Shown here piece after piece: positions 8,467-17,079 of a DNA stretch of 64,000 nt. How positions within the stretch are numbered: the stretch's first letter is position 1; every line of letters starts with the position of its first letter. A model generated the notes under the pieces. That model made no database searches and had not been told where the DNA came from. It was given only the letters and a program-made list of their open reading frames with translations. Made by a program: the position numbers and the translations under genes. The stretch is from CAIOYC01 sp965277345 (GTDB lineage: Bacteria; Pseudomonadota; Alphaproteobacteria; Caulobacterales; Caulobacteraceae): NCBI GenBank assembly GCA_965277345.1, contig CBDICI010000004.1, positions 1,240,001-1,304,000 of the forward strand. Reading direction: 5' to 3'.

Positions 8467-9331
8467 GCCTTTAGTTCTGGTCTTCGGCCGTGCCGGACAG
8501 GTGGCTCAGGCCCTCGCCGGTGCGGGCCCCGCCGACCTCGTGCTGGAGTTCGCCGGACGGGATCGCTGCGACCTGCTCACTGCCGATCCCGCTGTGTTAA
8601 TCCAGACTCTTCGCCCGCAGGGTGTCATCAACGCCTCGGCCCATACCGCTGTCGACAAGGCCGAGAGCGAGCCCGAGGCCGCCATGCGGCTGAACCGCGA
8701 TGCGCCTGCCGCCATGGCGCGCGCCTGCGCCGCGCTCGGCGTTCCCTTCATCCATATCTCCACCGACTATGTGTTCGATGGGAAGAAGGCCGACCCCTAT
8801 GTAGAGACCGACGCCATCGCGCCGCTGGGCGTCTACGGCCGATCCAAGGCCGAGGGCGAGGCGGCGATCATGGTGGTGGGCGGGGCCTGGACCATTTTCC
8901 GCACGGCCTGGGTGATCAGCCCGAAAGGCGCCAACTTCATCAATACCATGCGCCGCTTCGCCGCCGAACGCGAGGTGATGCGCGTGGTCGCCGACCAGCA
9001 TGGCCGCCCTACTCTGGCCGCCGATATCGCCAGGTTGTGTCTGGAGGCGGCCCGGCGCGGCATGGCGGGCGACGCCTCCTTGCAGGGCCTGTTCCACCTC
9101 GCGGGAGCGGACGACGCGGTCTGGGCCGACCTAGCCGAGCGGGTGTTCGAGGATGTGAAGCACCACATCGGTCGCCGGCCGGTGCTGGAGCGGATCACCA
9201 CCGCCGATTACCCCACCCTGGCCAAGCGACCGGCCAATTCCCGCCTTGACACGACCAGACTGCAACAGGCCGCCGGCTGGACGCCGCGGCCGTGGCGCGA
9301 GACCGTGGACATCTGCCTTGCCGGTGGCTGA
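8459..9331 (+). CDS. rfbD: dTDP-4-dehydrorhamnose reductase
   Basis: A 290-residue extended short-chain dehydrogenase. It makes dTDP-L-rhamnose from dTDP-4-keto-L-rhamnose with NAD(P)H. Visible are the nucleotide loop F-G-R-A-G-Q-V-A, the S-T-D-Y-V-F-D-G strand, the catalytic Y-G-R-S-K (Tyr-x-x-x-Lys), and the C-terminal R-P-A-N-S-R-L-D segment typical of RmlD. It overlaps the genes on both sides by eight bases, so the corA-phosphatase-rfbD-GT2 genes form one translation-coupled unit. Its partner genes rmlA, B and C are 13 kb away. Confidence 0.92.
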   Translation: MTKPLVLVFGRAGQVAQALAGAGPADLVLEFAGRDRCDLLTADPAVLIQTLRPQGVINASAHTAVDKAESEPEAAMRLNRDAPAAMARACAALGVPFIHISTDYVFDGKKADPYVETDAIAPLGVYGRSKAEGEAAIMVVGGAWTIFRTAWVISPKGANFINTMRRFAAEREVMRVVADQHGRPTLAADIARLCLEAARRGMAGDASLQGLFHLAGADDAVWADLAERVFEDVKHHIGRRPVLERITTADYPTLAKRPANSRLDTTRLQQAAGWTPRPWRETVDICLAGG

Positions 9332-10328
9332 CGCCTCATCCGGGTCCACAGCGCCGCCGCCTCGGGTGCAGGTGATCGTGGTGGCTTACAACTCCGCCGC
9401 CACGCTGCAGCGCTGCATCGATGCGCTTGAAGCCCAGAGCTTCACCGACTGGGAAGCGGTAGTATGGGACAACGCCTCGGCCGACGACGCGGTGGAGCGC
9501 TTGCGCACCCCGTCGCAACTGCGCATCGTGCGCCACGACGAGAACCTGGGCTTTGCGGCGGGCAATAACCGGGCAGCCGAGCTGTCGCGCAGCGAATTCA
9601 TCGCGCTGTTGAACCCGGACGCCTTTCCGGAGCCGGATTGGCTGGAGCGCCTGGTCGGGGCGGCAGACACCTATGGCGCGGAGGCCATCGCCTCCCTGCA
9701 ACTCGACGACGCTGACCCCACCATCCTGGATGGCGCCGGCGATTGCATGTCCATCGCCGGCATTCCTTGGCGCGGCGGCTACGGACAGCCACGTTCAGCC
9801 GCGCCGACCGAACCCTGCGAGGTGTTCTCCGCCTGCGGCGCCGCGGCGCTCTATCGGCGCGAGGCGTTCGAGCGGCTGGGCGGCTTCGAGGAACGCTTCT
9901 TCTGCTACTGCGAGGACGTCGACCTCGGCTTTCGTCTGCGCTTGACGGGTGGGCGCTGCGTGCTGGAGCCCCGCGCCGTGGTGCGCCACGTCGGCGGCGC
10001 CTCCAGCGGCGGCAAGGGCTCGAAGTTCGCCGAGTACCACGGCACGCGCAATCGGCTGTGGACCTTCGGGCGCAACATGCCGCTCGCGCTGATGCCGATC
10101 GCGCTGCCGGCCCACATCCTGCTCACCGCCTACGTGCTGTTGCGTAGCCCCGAGCTCCTGAAAATCCGGCTGAGGGGTCTGCGCGCCGCTGCCGCCGACC
10201 GGGAGGGATTTCGAGGGTCAGCTACATCGCGAAGAGGTCGGCTGGTCACGATCGGCGGGGCGCTCAGCTGGTCCCCGGTTTCGCTGAGCCGCCGGGCTAT
10301 AGTCACCCGCTCCTTACGCCGACGCTAA
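9324..10328 (+). CDS. GT2 glycosyltransferase (rhamnosyltransferase-like)
   Basis: A 334-residue family 2 glycosyltransferase. It has the V-I-V-V-A-Y-N-S-A start, V-V-W-D-N-A-S-A-D-D, the L-N-P-D variant of the DXD metal motif, and C-E-D-V-D-L-G-F-R, where the ED pair supplies the catalytic base. C-terminal hydrophobic residues may lie on the membrane. Coupling to rfbD suggests dTDP-L-rhamnose as donor, as in WbbL. A GTG start at 9324 overlapping the rfbD stop was chosen, since the in-frame ORF extending further upstream would lie in rfbD. Confidence 0.85.
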   Translation: MADASSGSTAPPPRVQVIVVAYNSAATLQRCIDALEAQSFTDWEAVVWDNASADDAVERLRTPSQLRIVRHDENLGFAAGNNRAAELSRSEFIALLNPDAFPEPDWLERLVGAADTYGAEAIASLQLDDADPTILDGAGDCMSIAGIPWRGGYGQPRSAAPTEPCEVFSACGAAALYRREAFERLGGFEERFFCYCEDVDLGFRLRLTGGRCVLEPRAVVRHVGGASSGGKGSKFAEYHGTRNRLWTFGRNMPLALMPIALPAHILLTAYVLLRSPELLKIRLRGLRAAAADREGFRGSATSRRGRLVTIGGALSWSPVSLSRRAIVTRSLRRR

Positions 10329-11497
10329 AGCAGGCCAGCCCTTAGCGTCTCAGCCACCCGCAGCAGGTCATTGTCCGCCATGGCCGGGAACAGCGGCAGG
10401 GCCAGCGCGCGGGCGTAGAAGGCTTCCGCCCCCGGCAGACGCATTTCGCCATACCGCGCCTTGAAGTAGGGTTGGCGGTAGAGGGGGATGTAGTGGACCT
10501 GGGTCGAGGCGCCCGCCGCCAGCATCCGCGCCATGACCGTCTGACGGGTTATCCCCAGCGCCTCGAAATCGATCAACACCTGGTAGAGATGCAGCGAAGG
10601 CAGGCCCTCGCCGCGCGGGACAGGCCGTACCGTGGGCGCCAACGGCCCGAAGGCTTCGTCGTACAGCTCGGCCAGCGCCGCGCGGCGGTCTACGTAGCGC
10701 TGGAGCTTGCCGAGCTGCGACAGGCCGAGCGCGGCGGACATCTCGTCCATCCGATAGTTCCAACCAAGCTCGATCTGTTCATAGACCCAGGGCAGGCGCG
10801 CGCCGTTCTCGTCCAGCGAGCCCGGTTCGCTCATCAGCGCCGCCTCGTGGGTGACGCCGTGATTGCGCAACCGCCGCAGCCGGGCGGCGCGAGCCGGATC
10901 GTTCAGCGTCACCATGCCGCCCTCACCGGCCGCCAAGGTCTTGACCGGATGGAAGGAGAAGCAGGCGGCGTCGCTGGCGTGACAGGACCCCACCGGGGCG
11001 CCGTCGCCGTCGATGCCGCCAACGGCGTGCGCCGCGTCTTCGACGATGGAAGCGCCCGCCGCGCGCGCCACTTCCGACAGCCCGGCCATGTCGCACAGGC
11101 GCCCGGCCAGATGCACCGGCAGCACCGCCTTGACCCGCCGACCCGCCGTGGCGGCGGCCAGGGTCTCCGGCGTCATCAGACCCGTATCGGGATCGACATC
11201 GGCGAAAGCCACCTCGGCCCCGCACATCAGCGCGGCGGTGGCGGTGGACAAAAAGGTGATCGCCGGAACCACGCAGACGTCGCCCGGCCCGACGTCTAGC
11301 CCCGCCAGCGCCAGATGCAGGGCCGCCGTTCCGGAGGCGCAGGCCACCGCCTCCCGCGCGCCGACGCTCGCGGCGAACGCCTGCTCGAACGCCGCGACGC
11401 GGGGGCCCTGGGCGAGGAAGTCCGAGCGCAGGGCGGCCACCACCGCCGCCACGTCATCGTCCTCGATCAGCTGCCGGCCGTAGGGGAGGGGCGTCAT
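10325..11497 (-). CDS. pseC: UDP-4-amino-4,6-dideoxy-N-acetyl-L-altrosamine transaminase
   Basis: A 390-residue DegT/DnrJ/EryC1/StrS aminotransferase. It opens L-P-Y-G-R-Q-L-I-E-D-D-D, as PseC proteins do. Lys186 in F-H-P-V-K-T-L binds PLP, and the E-D-A-A-H-A segment stacks on the cofactor. It uses the product of PseB to make the 4-amino sugar, the second step to pseudaminic acid. In Caulobacter the homologue FlmB is needed to decorate flagellin. The start at 11497 was chosen over 11539 because it begins the family-like sequence. It is divergent from pseB. Confidence 0.9.
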   Translation of the reverse strand: MTPLPYGRQLIEDDDVAAVVAALRSDFLAQGPRVAAFEQAFAASVGAREAVACASGTAALHLALAGLDVGPGDVCVVPAITFLSTATAALMCGAEVAFADVDPDTGLMTPETLAAATAGRRVKAVLPVHLAGRLCDMAGLSEVARAAGASIVEDAAHAVGGIDGDGAPVGSCHASDAACFSFHPVKTLAAGEGGMVTLNDPARAARLRRLRNHGVTHEAALMSEPGSLDENGARLPWVYEQIELGWNYRMDEMSAALGLSQLGKLQRYVDRRAALAELYDEAFGPLAPTVRPVPRGEGLPSLHLYQVLIDFEALGITRQTVMARMLAAGASTQVHYIPLYRQPYFKARYGEMRLPGAEAFYARALALPLFPAMADNDLLRVAETLRAGLL

Positions 11498-11574
11498 GCC
11501 CCACTCTCGCCCCCTCGCCCTTTCCACCCCGTTAACCATGTTCGGTCAGGGTGGCGGTGGAGGAGTTCCTGCCC

Positions 11575-12660
11575 ATGGCCACCGCCGCCCGCGCCGTCCC
11601 CGCCGCCACGATGACCGCTTCCGAGCTGGACCGCCGGTCCTTCGGTCGCGACTTCCTGGAGCCGCGCATCGACCTGAACGGCAAGACCGTGCTGATCACC
11701 GGCGGCACCGGCAGCTTCGGCAAGGCTTTCGCCCGCATGGTCACCGATACCTACACGCCGCGAAAGATCATCATCTTCAGCCGCGACGAGCTGAAGCAGT
11801 ATGAGATGGCGCAGGAGTTTCCCCACGCCCACATGCGCTGGTTCATCGGCGACGTGCGCGACCAGGCCCGGCTGGAGACCGCCATGCGCGAGGTGGACTA
11901 TGTGGTCCACGCCGCGGCGCTGAAGCACGTGCCCATCGCCGAATACAACCCCTTCGAGTGCATCAAGACCAACGTCATGGGGGCCGAGAACGTGGTCAAC
12001 GCCGCCATCCGCGCCGGGGTGAAGCGGGTGGTGGCGCTAAGCACCGACAAGGCGGCAAACCCAATCAACCTCTATGGCGCCTCCAAGCTGGCCTCCGACA
12101 AGATTTTCGTGGCGGCCGAGGCGATGAGCGGGGCGGACGGGACGCGCTTTTCGGTGGTGCGCTACGGCAATGTGATGGGCTCGCGCGGCTCGGTGGCGCC
12201 CTTCTTCCAGAAGCTGCTGGCCGAGGGCGCGGCGGACCTGCCGATCACCGACGCGCGCATGACCCGCTTCTGGATCACCCTGACCCAGGGGGTGAACTTC
12301 GTGCTCTCCTCCATGGAGATGATGAAGGGCGGCGAGATCTTCGTGCCCAAGATCCCGTCCCTGAAGACCACTGAACTGGCCAGCGCCATCGCCCCCGCCC
12401 TGCCCCACCGCATCGTCGGCATCCGCCCCGGCGAGAAGCTGCACGAGATCATGATCGGCGAGGACGACGCCCGCTCCACCATCGAGCTCGCTGACCGCTA
12501 CGCCATCCTGCCGAGCCACGACCTGGCCCGGCGCGACGCCTATTTGGCGCAGGGCGCCGGCGTTCTGGCCGACGGCTTCTCCTACTGCTCCGACCGCAAC
12601 CCCGAACGCCTCGACGCCCGCGGCCTGCAACGCTTCCTGATCCAGGCGCTGGCGGGCTGA
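11575..12660 (+). CDS. pseB: UDP-N-acetylglucosamine 4,6-dehydratase (inverting)
   Basis: A 361-residue short-chain dehydrogenase that removes water from UDP-GlcNAc and inverts C5, the first step to pseudaminic acid (FlmA in Caulobacter). It has T-G-G-T-G-S-F-G-K-A-F for NADP, A-A-L-K-H-V-P, S-T-D-K-A-A-N-P-I-N-L-Y-G-A-S-K, and R-P-G-E-K-L-H-E. GGAGGAG lies nine bases before the ATG at 11575, which decides the start over an in-frame GTG at 11551. The roughly 25-residue leader before N-G-K-T-V-L is longer than usual. The remaining pseudaminate genes are not in the window. Confidence 0.92.
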   Translation: MATAARAVPAATMTASELDRRSFGRDFLEPRIDLNGKTVLITGGTGSFGKAFARMVTDTYTPRKIIIFSRDELKQYEMAQEFPHAHMRWFIGDVRDQARLETAMREVDYVVHAAALKHVPIAEYNPFECIKTNVMGAENVVNAAIRAGVKRVVALSTDKAANPINLYGASKLASDKIFVAAEAMSGADGTRFSVVRYGNVMGSRGSVAPFFQKLLAEGAADLPITDARMTRFWITLTQGVNFVLSSMEMMKGGEIFVPKIPSLKTTELASAIAPALPHRIVGIRPGEKLHEIMIGEDDARSTIELADRYAILPSHDLARRDAYLAQGAGVLADGFSYCSDRNPERLDARGLQRFLIQALAG

Positions 12661-12675
12661 TCGCTCGGCAATGGC

Positions 12676-13782
12676 CTAGCCAACCTTGGCTTTCAGCTCC
12701 GCGATGGCGCAGATGATGTGGTAGAAGGATGAGGCTGGAGCAGGCTCTTCGATAAAGCCTCCGTCAGGGCGAAGCTTGTCCCTCCATAGACCTGTCACCG
12801 GCATGTCGAAATAAAGCTGCAGCCCTCGGACCGCTCTGGCCGCTTCCTCGTCGTCATCGAGGATCACCGCCGCCTTGATCCGCTCGGTCTGCGGCCAAAG
12901 GCGCGCCACATCGTCGTGGATGGAGCCGTCGTCGAGCAACTGCTGGGTCGCCACACCGCGTTTGTTGTCCACGCCGCGCTTGCCCGCCTCGAATAGGCGG
13001 ATCGCCGCCTGGTGCGCGTCGTCACGGCCGCGCAGCCGCGCCCAGCGCGCCAGTAGCCACGCCCACTCGAACTGGTGGCCGGGTTCGACGATCCGGCCGT
13101 CAACGCCCTTGGCCGCGGCCCAGCCATCGGCGAAGAACTCGTGCAATTGTCCATGGGCGCCGATAAAGCAGGTCATGGCGAGCGTGGCGATCTCGTCGGC
13201 CAGCGCATTCCAGGACGGGTCATGATCCACCTCAGCCCAAGCGAGCGAGGCCTCAAACAGGTGCATGTGTGGGTTGGACTGATGGACGTACTTCGCGAGA
13301 GGTTCCTTGAACCCGCCCTCCGGCCAGCGCCAGCCATCCAGTGCGCGGCGAAGATCATGCGCCATGCCCGTCAGCTTGGCCTGGCGCTCCGGCAGGACCT
13401 GCGCCGCTTGGGCCATGGCGAACAGAGCGAAAGCCTGATCGTAAAGCCAGGCCGCATCGTCCACCGGCGCGCCGTCCGGTGATACCACGGTGCGATAGAG
13501 GCCGTCCGGGCGCAAATAGTACGTCAGAAAGAAGTCTAAGCCGTGCGCCACCGCCTCGCGCCACGGCCCGTCCCAACCGAGCCGCCCTGCTGTGGCGTAA
13601 ACATAGACCTGGCGCGCCTGCACCCGGGCGCGGCGGTTGGCCTGGACGGGCTCTGCATTCGCATCCAGCGCCTCATGAAAACCGCCCCGCACATGGTCCG
13701 CGCCAACATTCCACCACAGTGGAAGGGCCGCGCCTTCCAGCCACGACACCAAATCGTCGGTCGGGACGGAGAGGTCCCTCAC
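12676..13782 (-). CDS. AGE-family sugar epimerase/isomerase
   Basis: A 368-residue protein of the N-acylglucosamine 2-epimerase / mannose isomerase family, an alpha6/alpha6 barrel. Family residues include R-V-Q-A-R-Q-V-Y-V-Y, N-P-H-M-H-L-F-E-A and E-P-G-H-Q-F-E-W-A-W-L-L, which carry the catalytic histidines. It overlaps manC by four bases (ATGA), so it probably supplies mannose or mannose-6-phosphate for the same GDP-mannose pathway. Annotated relatives are sometimes called mannose-6-phosphate isomerase; epimerase activity on an amino sugar is the alternative. Confidence 0.85.
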   Translation of the reverse strand: MRDLSVPTDDLVSWLEGAALPLWWNVGADHVRGGFHEALDANAEPVQANRRARVQARQVYVYATAGRLGWDGPWREAVAHGLDFFLTYYLRPDGLYRTVVSPDGAPVDDAAWLYDQAFALFAMAQAAQVLPERQAKLTGMAHDLRRALDGWRWPEGGFKEPLAKYVHQSNPHMHLFEASLAWAEVDHDPSWNALADEIATLAMTCFIGAHGQLHEFFADGWAAAKGVDGRIVEPGHQFEWAWLLARWARLRGRDDAHQAAIRLFEAGKRGVDNKRGVATQQLLDDGSIHDDVARLWPQTERIKAAVILDDDEEAARAVRGLQLYFDMPVTGLWRDKLRPDGGFIEEPAPASSFYHIICAIAELKAKVG

Positions 13783-14828
13783 AGCTTGGCCTTTCGGCGC
13801 TCGACGATAGTCTTCACCTCCTGCGCCCGATCCTTGGGCAGGACCAGCACGTGATCGCCGGTGGCGACGACGATGATGTCGACCATGCCGATCACCGAGA
13901 TCGACGGGCCGTCAGACCAGAGCAGCGAGCCGGTAGTGTCCACCGTCATGGTGTCGCCCCTGGTATGGTTGGCGGTCGCGTGCTCCGCCCCGTGACGCCA
14001 CAGCTCACTCCAAGACCCGATGTCGGCCCAGCCGACCGAGATAGGCACGACCGCCGCCTTGTCGGTCTTCTCCATCACCGCCACGTCGATGGGCTCGGAC
14101 GGGGTGGCGGCAAAGGCCTCGGGATCGAGCAGCGTGCCGCCATCGATGGGCCGGGCTTGGTCCAGGGCAGAGATGGCTGCGGCGACCACGGCCGGACAAA
14201 GGCGTCGCGCTTCGGCCAGAAACAGGGCGGGACTGTACAGAAAAATGCCGGCGTTCCAGGAATATCCTCCCCCGGCGAGGTAGCCTTCGGCCACCGACCT
14301 CTGCGGCTTCTCTACGAAGCGGCGCACGGCGAAGGCTCCATCATAAAGGCCCTCGCCACTCTGGATATAGCCGTATCCGGTCTCGGGTCCTTCGGGCTGG
14401 ATGCCGAAGGTGACGATGTGGTTTTGGGCAGCCGGGGCGGCGCGCCCCACCGCGGCGCGAAAGCCCTCGGCGTTGGCGACCACGTGGTCCGCCGGCATCA
14501 ACAGCACCAAGGCGCCCGGCGCGTTGCGTTCCGCCCAGGCCGCGGCGACCACACCAACCGCTGCAGTGTTGCGGCCGAAGGGCTCCAAGATCACCTCGGC
14601 CGGGCTGATCCCGATGGCGGAAAGCTGTTCGTTCACCTCCACGCCATGACGATGATTGCCGATAATCAGCGGATCGAGATAGCCCTCGGCTTTCACCCGC
14701 GCCGCCGTGTCCTGCATCATGGTCGCCGAGGACCCCAGCGCATGAAACTGTTTGGGCCGCTCATCGGTGGACGCGGGCCAAAGCCGAGTGCCCGATCCAC
14801 CCGACATGATCACCGGCAAAATAGCCAA
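13779..14828 (-). CDS. manC: Mannose-1-phosphate guanylyltransferase
   Basis: A 349-residue nucleotidyltransferase that makes GDP-mannose from mannose-1-phosphate and GTP. It has the M-S-G-G-S-G-T-R-L-W-P signature, R-P-K-Q-F, M-P-A-D-H, F-V-E-K-P and N-A-G-I-F. It lacks the C-terminal cupin isomerase of the longer bifunctional form, which fits the adjacent separate AGE-type isomerase. The two genes are coupled by an ATGA overlap. The upstream 137 bp separate it from a divergent aminotransferase gene and hold the promoters of both. Confidence 0.92.
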   Translation of the reverse strand: MAILPVIMSGGSGTRLWPASTDERPKQFHALGSSATMMQDTAARVKAEGYLDPLIIGNHRHGVEVNEQLSAIGISPAEVILEPFGRNTAAVGVVAAAWAERNAPGALVLLMPADHVVANAEGFRAAVGRAAPAAQNHIVTFGIQPEGPETGYGYIQSGEGLYDGAFAVRRFVEKPQRSVAEGYLAGGGYSWNAGIFLYSPALFLAEARRLCPAVVAAAISALDQARPIDGGTLLDPEAFAATPSEPIDVAVMEKTDKAAVVPISVGWADIGSWSELWRHGAEHATANHTRGDTMTVDTTGSLLWSDGPSISVIGMVDIIVVATGDHVLVLPKDRAQEVKTIVERRKAKL

Positions 14829-14965
14829 GCGCCAACTCCCAGAATATTAGCGTCGAACCACGACCCGACAACGCAACAACCGGTCACAGCTTGTGTGTCG
14901 CCACGGCGGCAACGGTCCTATATGTGCGCCAATCGCCTTCGGTTGCACCCTGCCGCACAGAAAAC

Positions 14966-16120
14966 ATGTCCATCGCCTTTATCGACCTCGCTGCCCAGCA
15001 ACGCCGCATCCGGCCGCAAATCGAAGCGGCTATTCAACGCGTGCTAGATCATGGGGCTTACGTGATGGGCCCGGAAGTGCGGGAATTTGAGGATAAGCTG
15101 GCGGAATTTTGCGGCGCTAAGCGCGCTTTGTCCTGCGCCAATGGCACCGACGCTATAGCTTTGCCGCTGATGGCTTGGGGCATCGGGCGGGGGGACGCGG
15201 TCTTTTGCCCAAGCTTCACCTTCGCCGCGACGCCCGAGGTCGTGCCTTGGACCGGGGCTGAGCCGGTGTTCGTCGATATTCTGCCAGACACCTACAATCT
15301 CGATCCCGCGAAGCTAGAAGCGGCGATCCAGGCCATCAAGACCAAAGGACGCTTGAACCCGAAGGCGATCATCGCGGTCGACCTCTTCGGGCAGCCCGCG
15401 GACTACCCTGCCATCGCCGCTGTCGCCAAGCGGCACGGGCTGAAGCTGATCTCCGACTCGGCTCAGGGATTCGGCTGCACCCTGCGCGGGCAGCATCCCA
15501 TCGCCTGGGCCGACGTCGTGACCACCAGCTTTTTCCCGGCCAAGCCGCTCGGCGCCTACGGCGACGGCGGGGCTGTGATTACAAACGACGACGGCCTTTG
15601 GGATCTGATGGATTCGCTTCGCGTGCATGGCAAGGCGATGACGGATGACCTGAAGGGCCGCACGTTCGATCATGACCCAAAATACCTTAACATGCGCATA
15701 GGCATGAACAGCCGGCTGGACACTCTGCAAGCGGCGATCCTACTTGAAAAGCTGAAGGTCTTTCCCGAGGAAATTCAAGCGAGGCAGTCGGCGGCGGATC
15801 GTTATGCAAGCGACTTAGAGGGCGTGGTGGGAATACCGGCAGTGATCGACGGCGGCCGGTCCGTCTGGGCGCAATACACCATCCAGCATGGTAACCCGGA
15901 CGCGCTCGGCGCACACCTCAAGCGGCAGGGCGTTCCGACGGCGCGCTATTACCCCATTCCTATGCACAAACAGAGTCCCTACGAGCACTGCCCCAAACCC
16001 GGCGGGCTCCCCGTTTCGGAAGCAGTCGCCGAACAGGTGATCAGCCTCCCTATGCATGCCGATCTCGACGAGGGGACACAGGCGCTCATCAATGAGGCGG
16101 TGAGGGGGTTTAACAGTTGA
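14966..16120 (+). CDS. DegT/DnrJ/EryC1/StrS sugar aminotransferase
   Basis: A 384-residue PLP enzyme acting on a keto nucleotide sugar. Lys193 in F-F-P-A-K-P-L-G is the Schiff-base lysine, S-D-S-A-Q-G-F-G stacks on PLP, and G-D-G-G-A follows. The opening I-A-F-I-D-L-A-A-Q-Q and the final third resemble WbpE/WlbC-type enzymes that aminate C3 of UDP-2-acetamido-3-keto sugars, though the matching 3-dehydrogenase is not in this window. ATG 14966 was chosen; the earlier in-frame extension lies in the divergent promoter. Confidence 0.85.
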   Translation: MSIAFIDLAAQQRRIRPQIEAAIQRVLDHGAYVMGPEVREFEDKLAEFCGAKRALSCANGTDAIALPLMAWGIGRGDAVFCPSFTFAATPEVVPWTGAEPVFVDILPDTYNLDPAKLEAAIQAIKTKGRLNPKAIIAVDLFGQPADYPAIAAVAKRHGLKLISDSAQGFGCTLRGQHPIAWADVVTTSFFPAKPLGAYGDGGAVITNDDGLWDLMDSLRVHGKAMTDDLKGRTFDHDPKYLNMRIGMNSRLDTLQAAILLEKLKVFPEEIQARQSAADRYASDLEGVVGIPAVIDGGRSVWAQYTIQHGNPDALGAHLKRQGVPTARYYPIPMHKQSPYEHCPKPGGLPVSEAVAEQVISLPMHADLDEGTQALINEAVRGFNS

Positions 16121-16176
16121 GAAGGGACGTCTAAGACACCCTTAACGGAACGCATCGTCGCGGGGAGTTCAAAGCA

Positions 16177-17076
16177 TTGACTGCGCTTCATCGCCCGGCG
16201 CTGCTGGAACACGACGACATTAAGGATTTGACCTACGACGAGTGGCTCTGCCACCTTCTCAAGTCGATCGATGAACCCATCCAAGACGGTCGACTTTACC
16301 CGGCTTTCCCTGACGAGGGGACTCAGAAGGCTTTTGTGGGATCTGCCAATGCAGACGCGATCCAAGAGGGGTTCAAGTTCTATCGCTACGTGCATAACCA
16401 CCTAGATGCTCGGCGCTTTAAGGTGCCGGCTGATCGCTACTTAGACTTCGGGTGCGGCTGGGGGCGAATCAGCCGAATTTTTCTGCGCGACTTCCAACGC
16501 GGAGACATGGCCGGGGTCGATATCGACCCTGGAATGGTGTCCTTTTGTCACGAAGCAGTGGTCCCTGGGGGGCACTTCGCGGTCAGCAACCACGCGCCGT
16601 TGCCGTTTGCGGACGCATCGTTTCGGCTTGTGACGGCCTACTCGGTGTTCACCCATCTTCCGGAGGCGCTGTTTCAAAGTTGGATGCAGGAGCTTTTGCG
16701 CGTCACGGCGCCCGGAGGGCTGATCGCGTTCACTGTAGAGCCCGAGCGTTTTTTGGACTTCGTGGCGACGATCGATCCATCGGAGCCAGCATCGGGCTGG
16801 CATGCCGCGCTCCACGCCAATTTGGGAGACCTCGACGCCCGCCGACGGGAGCTGTATGCTAACGGACTGACCTTTTTGCCGACCGGAGGCGGTCCCTACC
16901 GTCCCTCGAAGGTTTATGGCGACACCATTGTGACACAGCAGTTTGTCGCTAAGTCCGTAGATGAGTATGGGGACCTGATCGACTACGTCGACCAACCCGA
17001 TGAGTTTTGGCAGGCGGTCGTGATTGTAAGACGCCACCGCTGGAAAATTCCCTTCCGCGGCGCACTCGGGATCTGA
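16177..17076 (+). CDS. Class I SAM-dependent methyltransferase
   Basis: A 299-residue methyltransferase. The SAM loop is Y-L-D-F-G-C-G-W-G-R (near residue 90), followed by the acidic strand G-V-D-I-D-P-G, a P-L-P-F-A-D-A-S-F strand and Y-S-V-F-T-H-L-P. It starts with TTG, the only suitable codon, with GGGGAG about ten bases upstream. Next to a sugar aminotransferase and a polysaccharide glycosyltransferase, it probably methylates a sugar, but the acceptor is unknown. Confidence 0.82.
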   Translation: MTALHRPALLEHDDIKDLTYDEWLCHLLKSIDEPIQDGRLYPAFPDEGTQKAFVGSANADAIQEGFKFYRYVHNHLDARRFKVPADRYLDFGCGWGRISRIFLRDFQRGDMAGVDIDPGMVSFCHEAVVPGGHFAVSNHAPLPFADASFRLVTAYSVFTHLPEALFQSWMQELLRVTAPGGLIAFTVEPERFLDFVATIDPSEPASGWHAALHANLGDLDARRRELYANGLTFLPTGGGPYRPSKVYGDTIVTQQFVAKSVDEYGDLIDYVDQPDEFWQAVVIVRRHRWKIPFRGALGI

Positions 17077-17079
17077 GGG

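Noticed and set aside
13341..15047. 568-codon plus-strand frame
   Set aside because: It lies antisense to the AGE epimerase and manC, which have clear families. High-GC DNA commonly leaves such shadow frames open.
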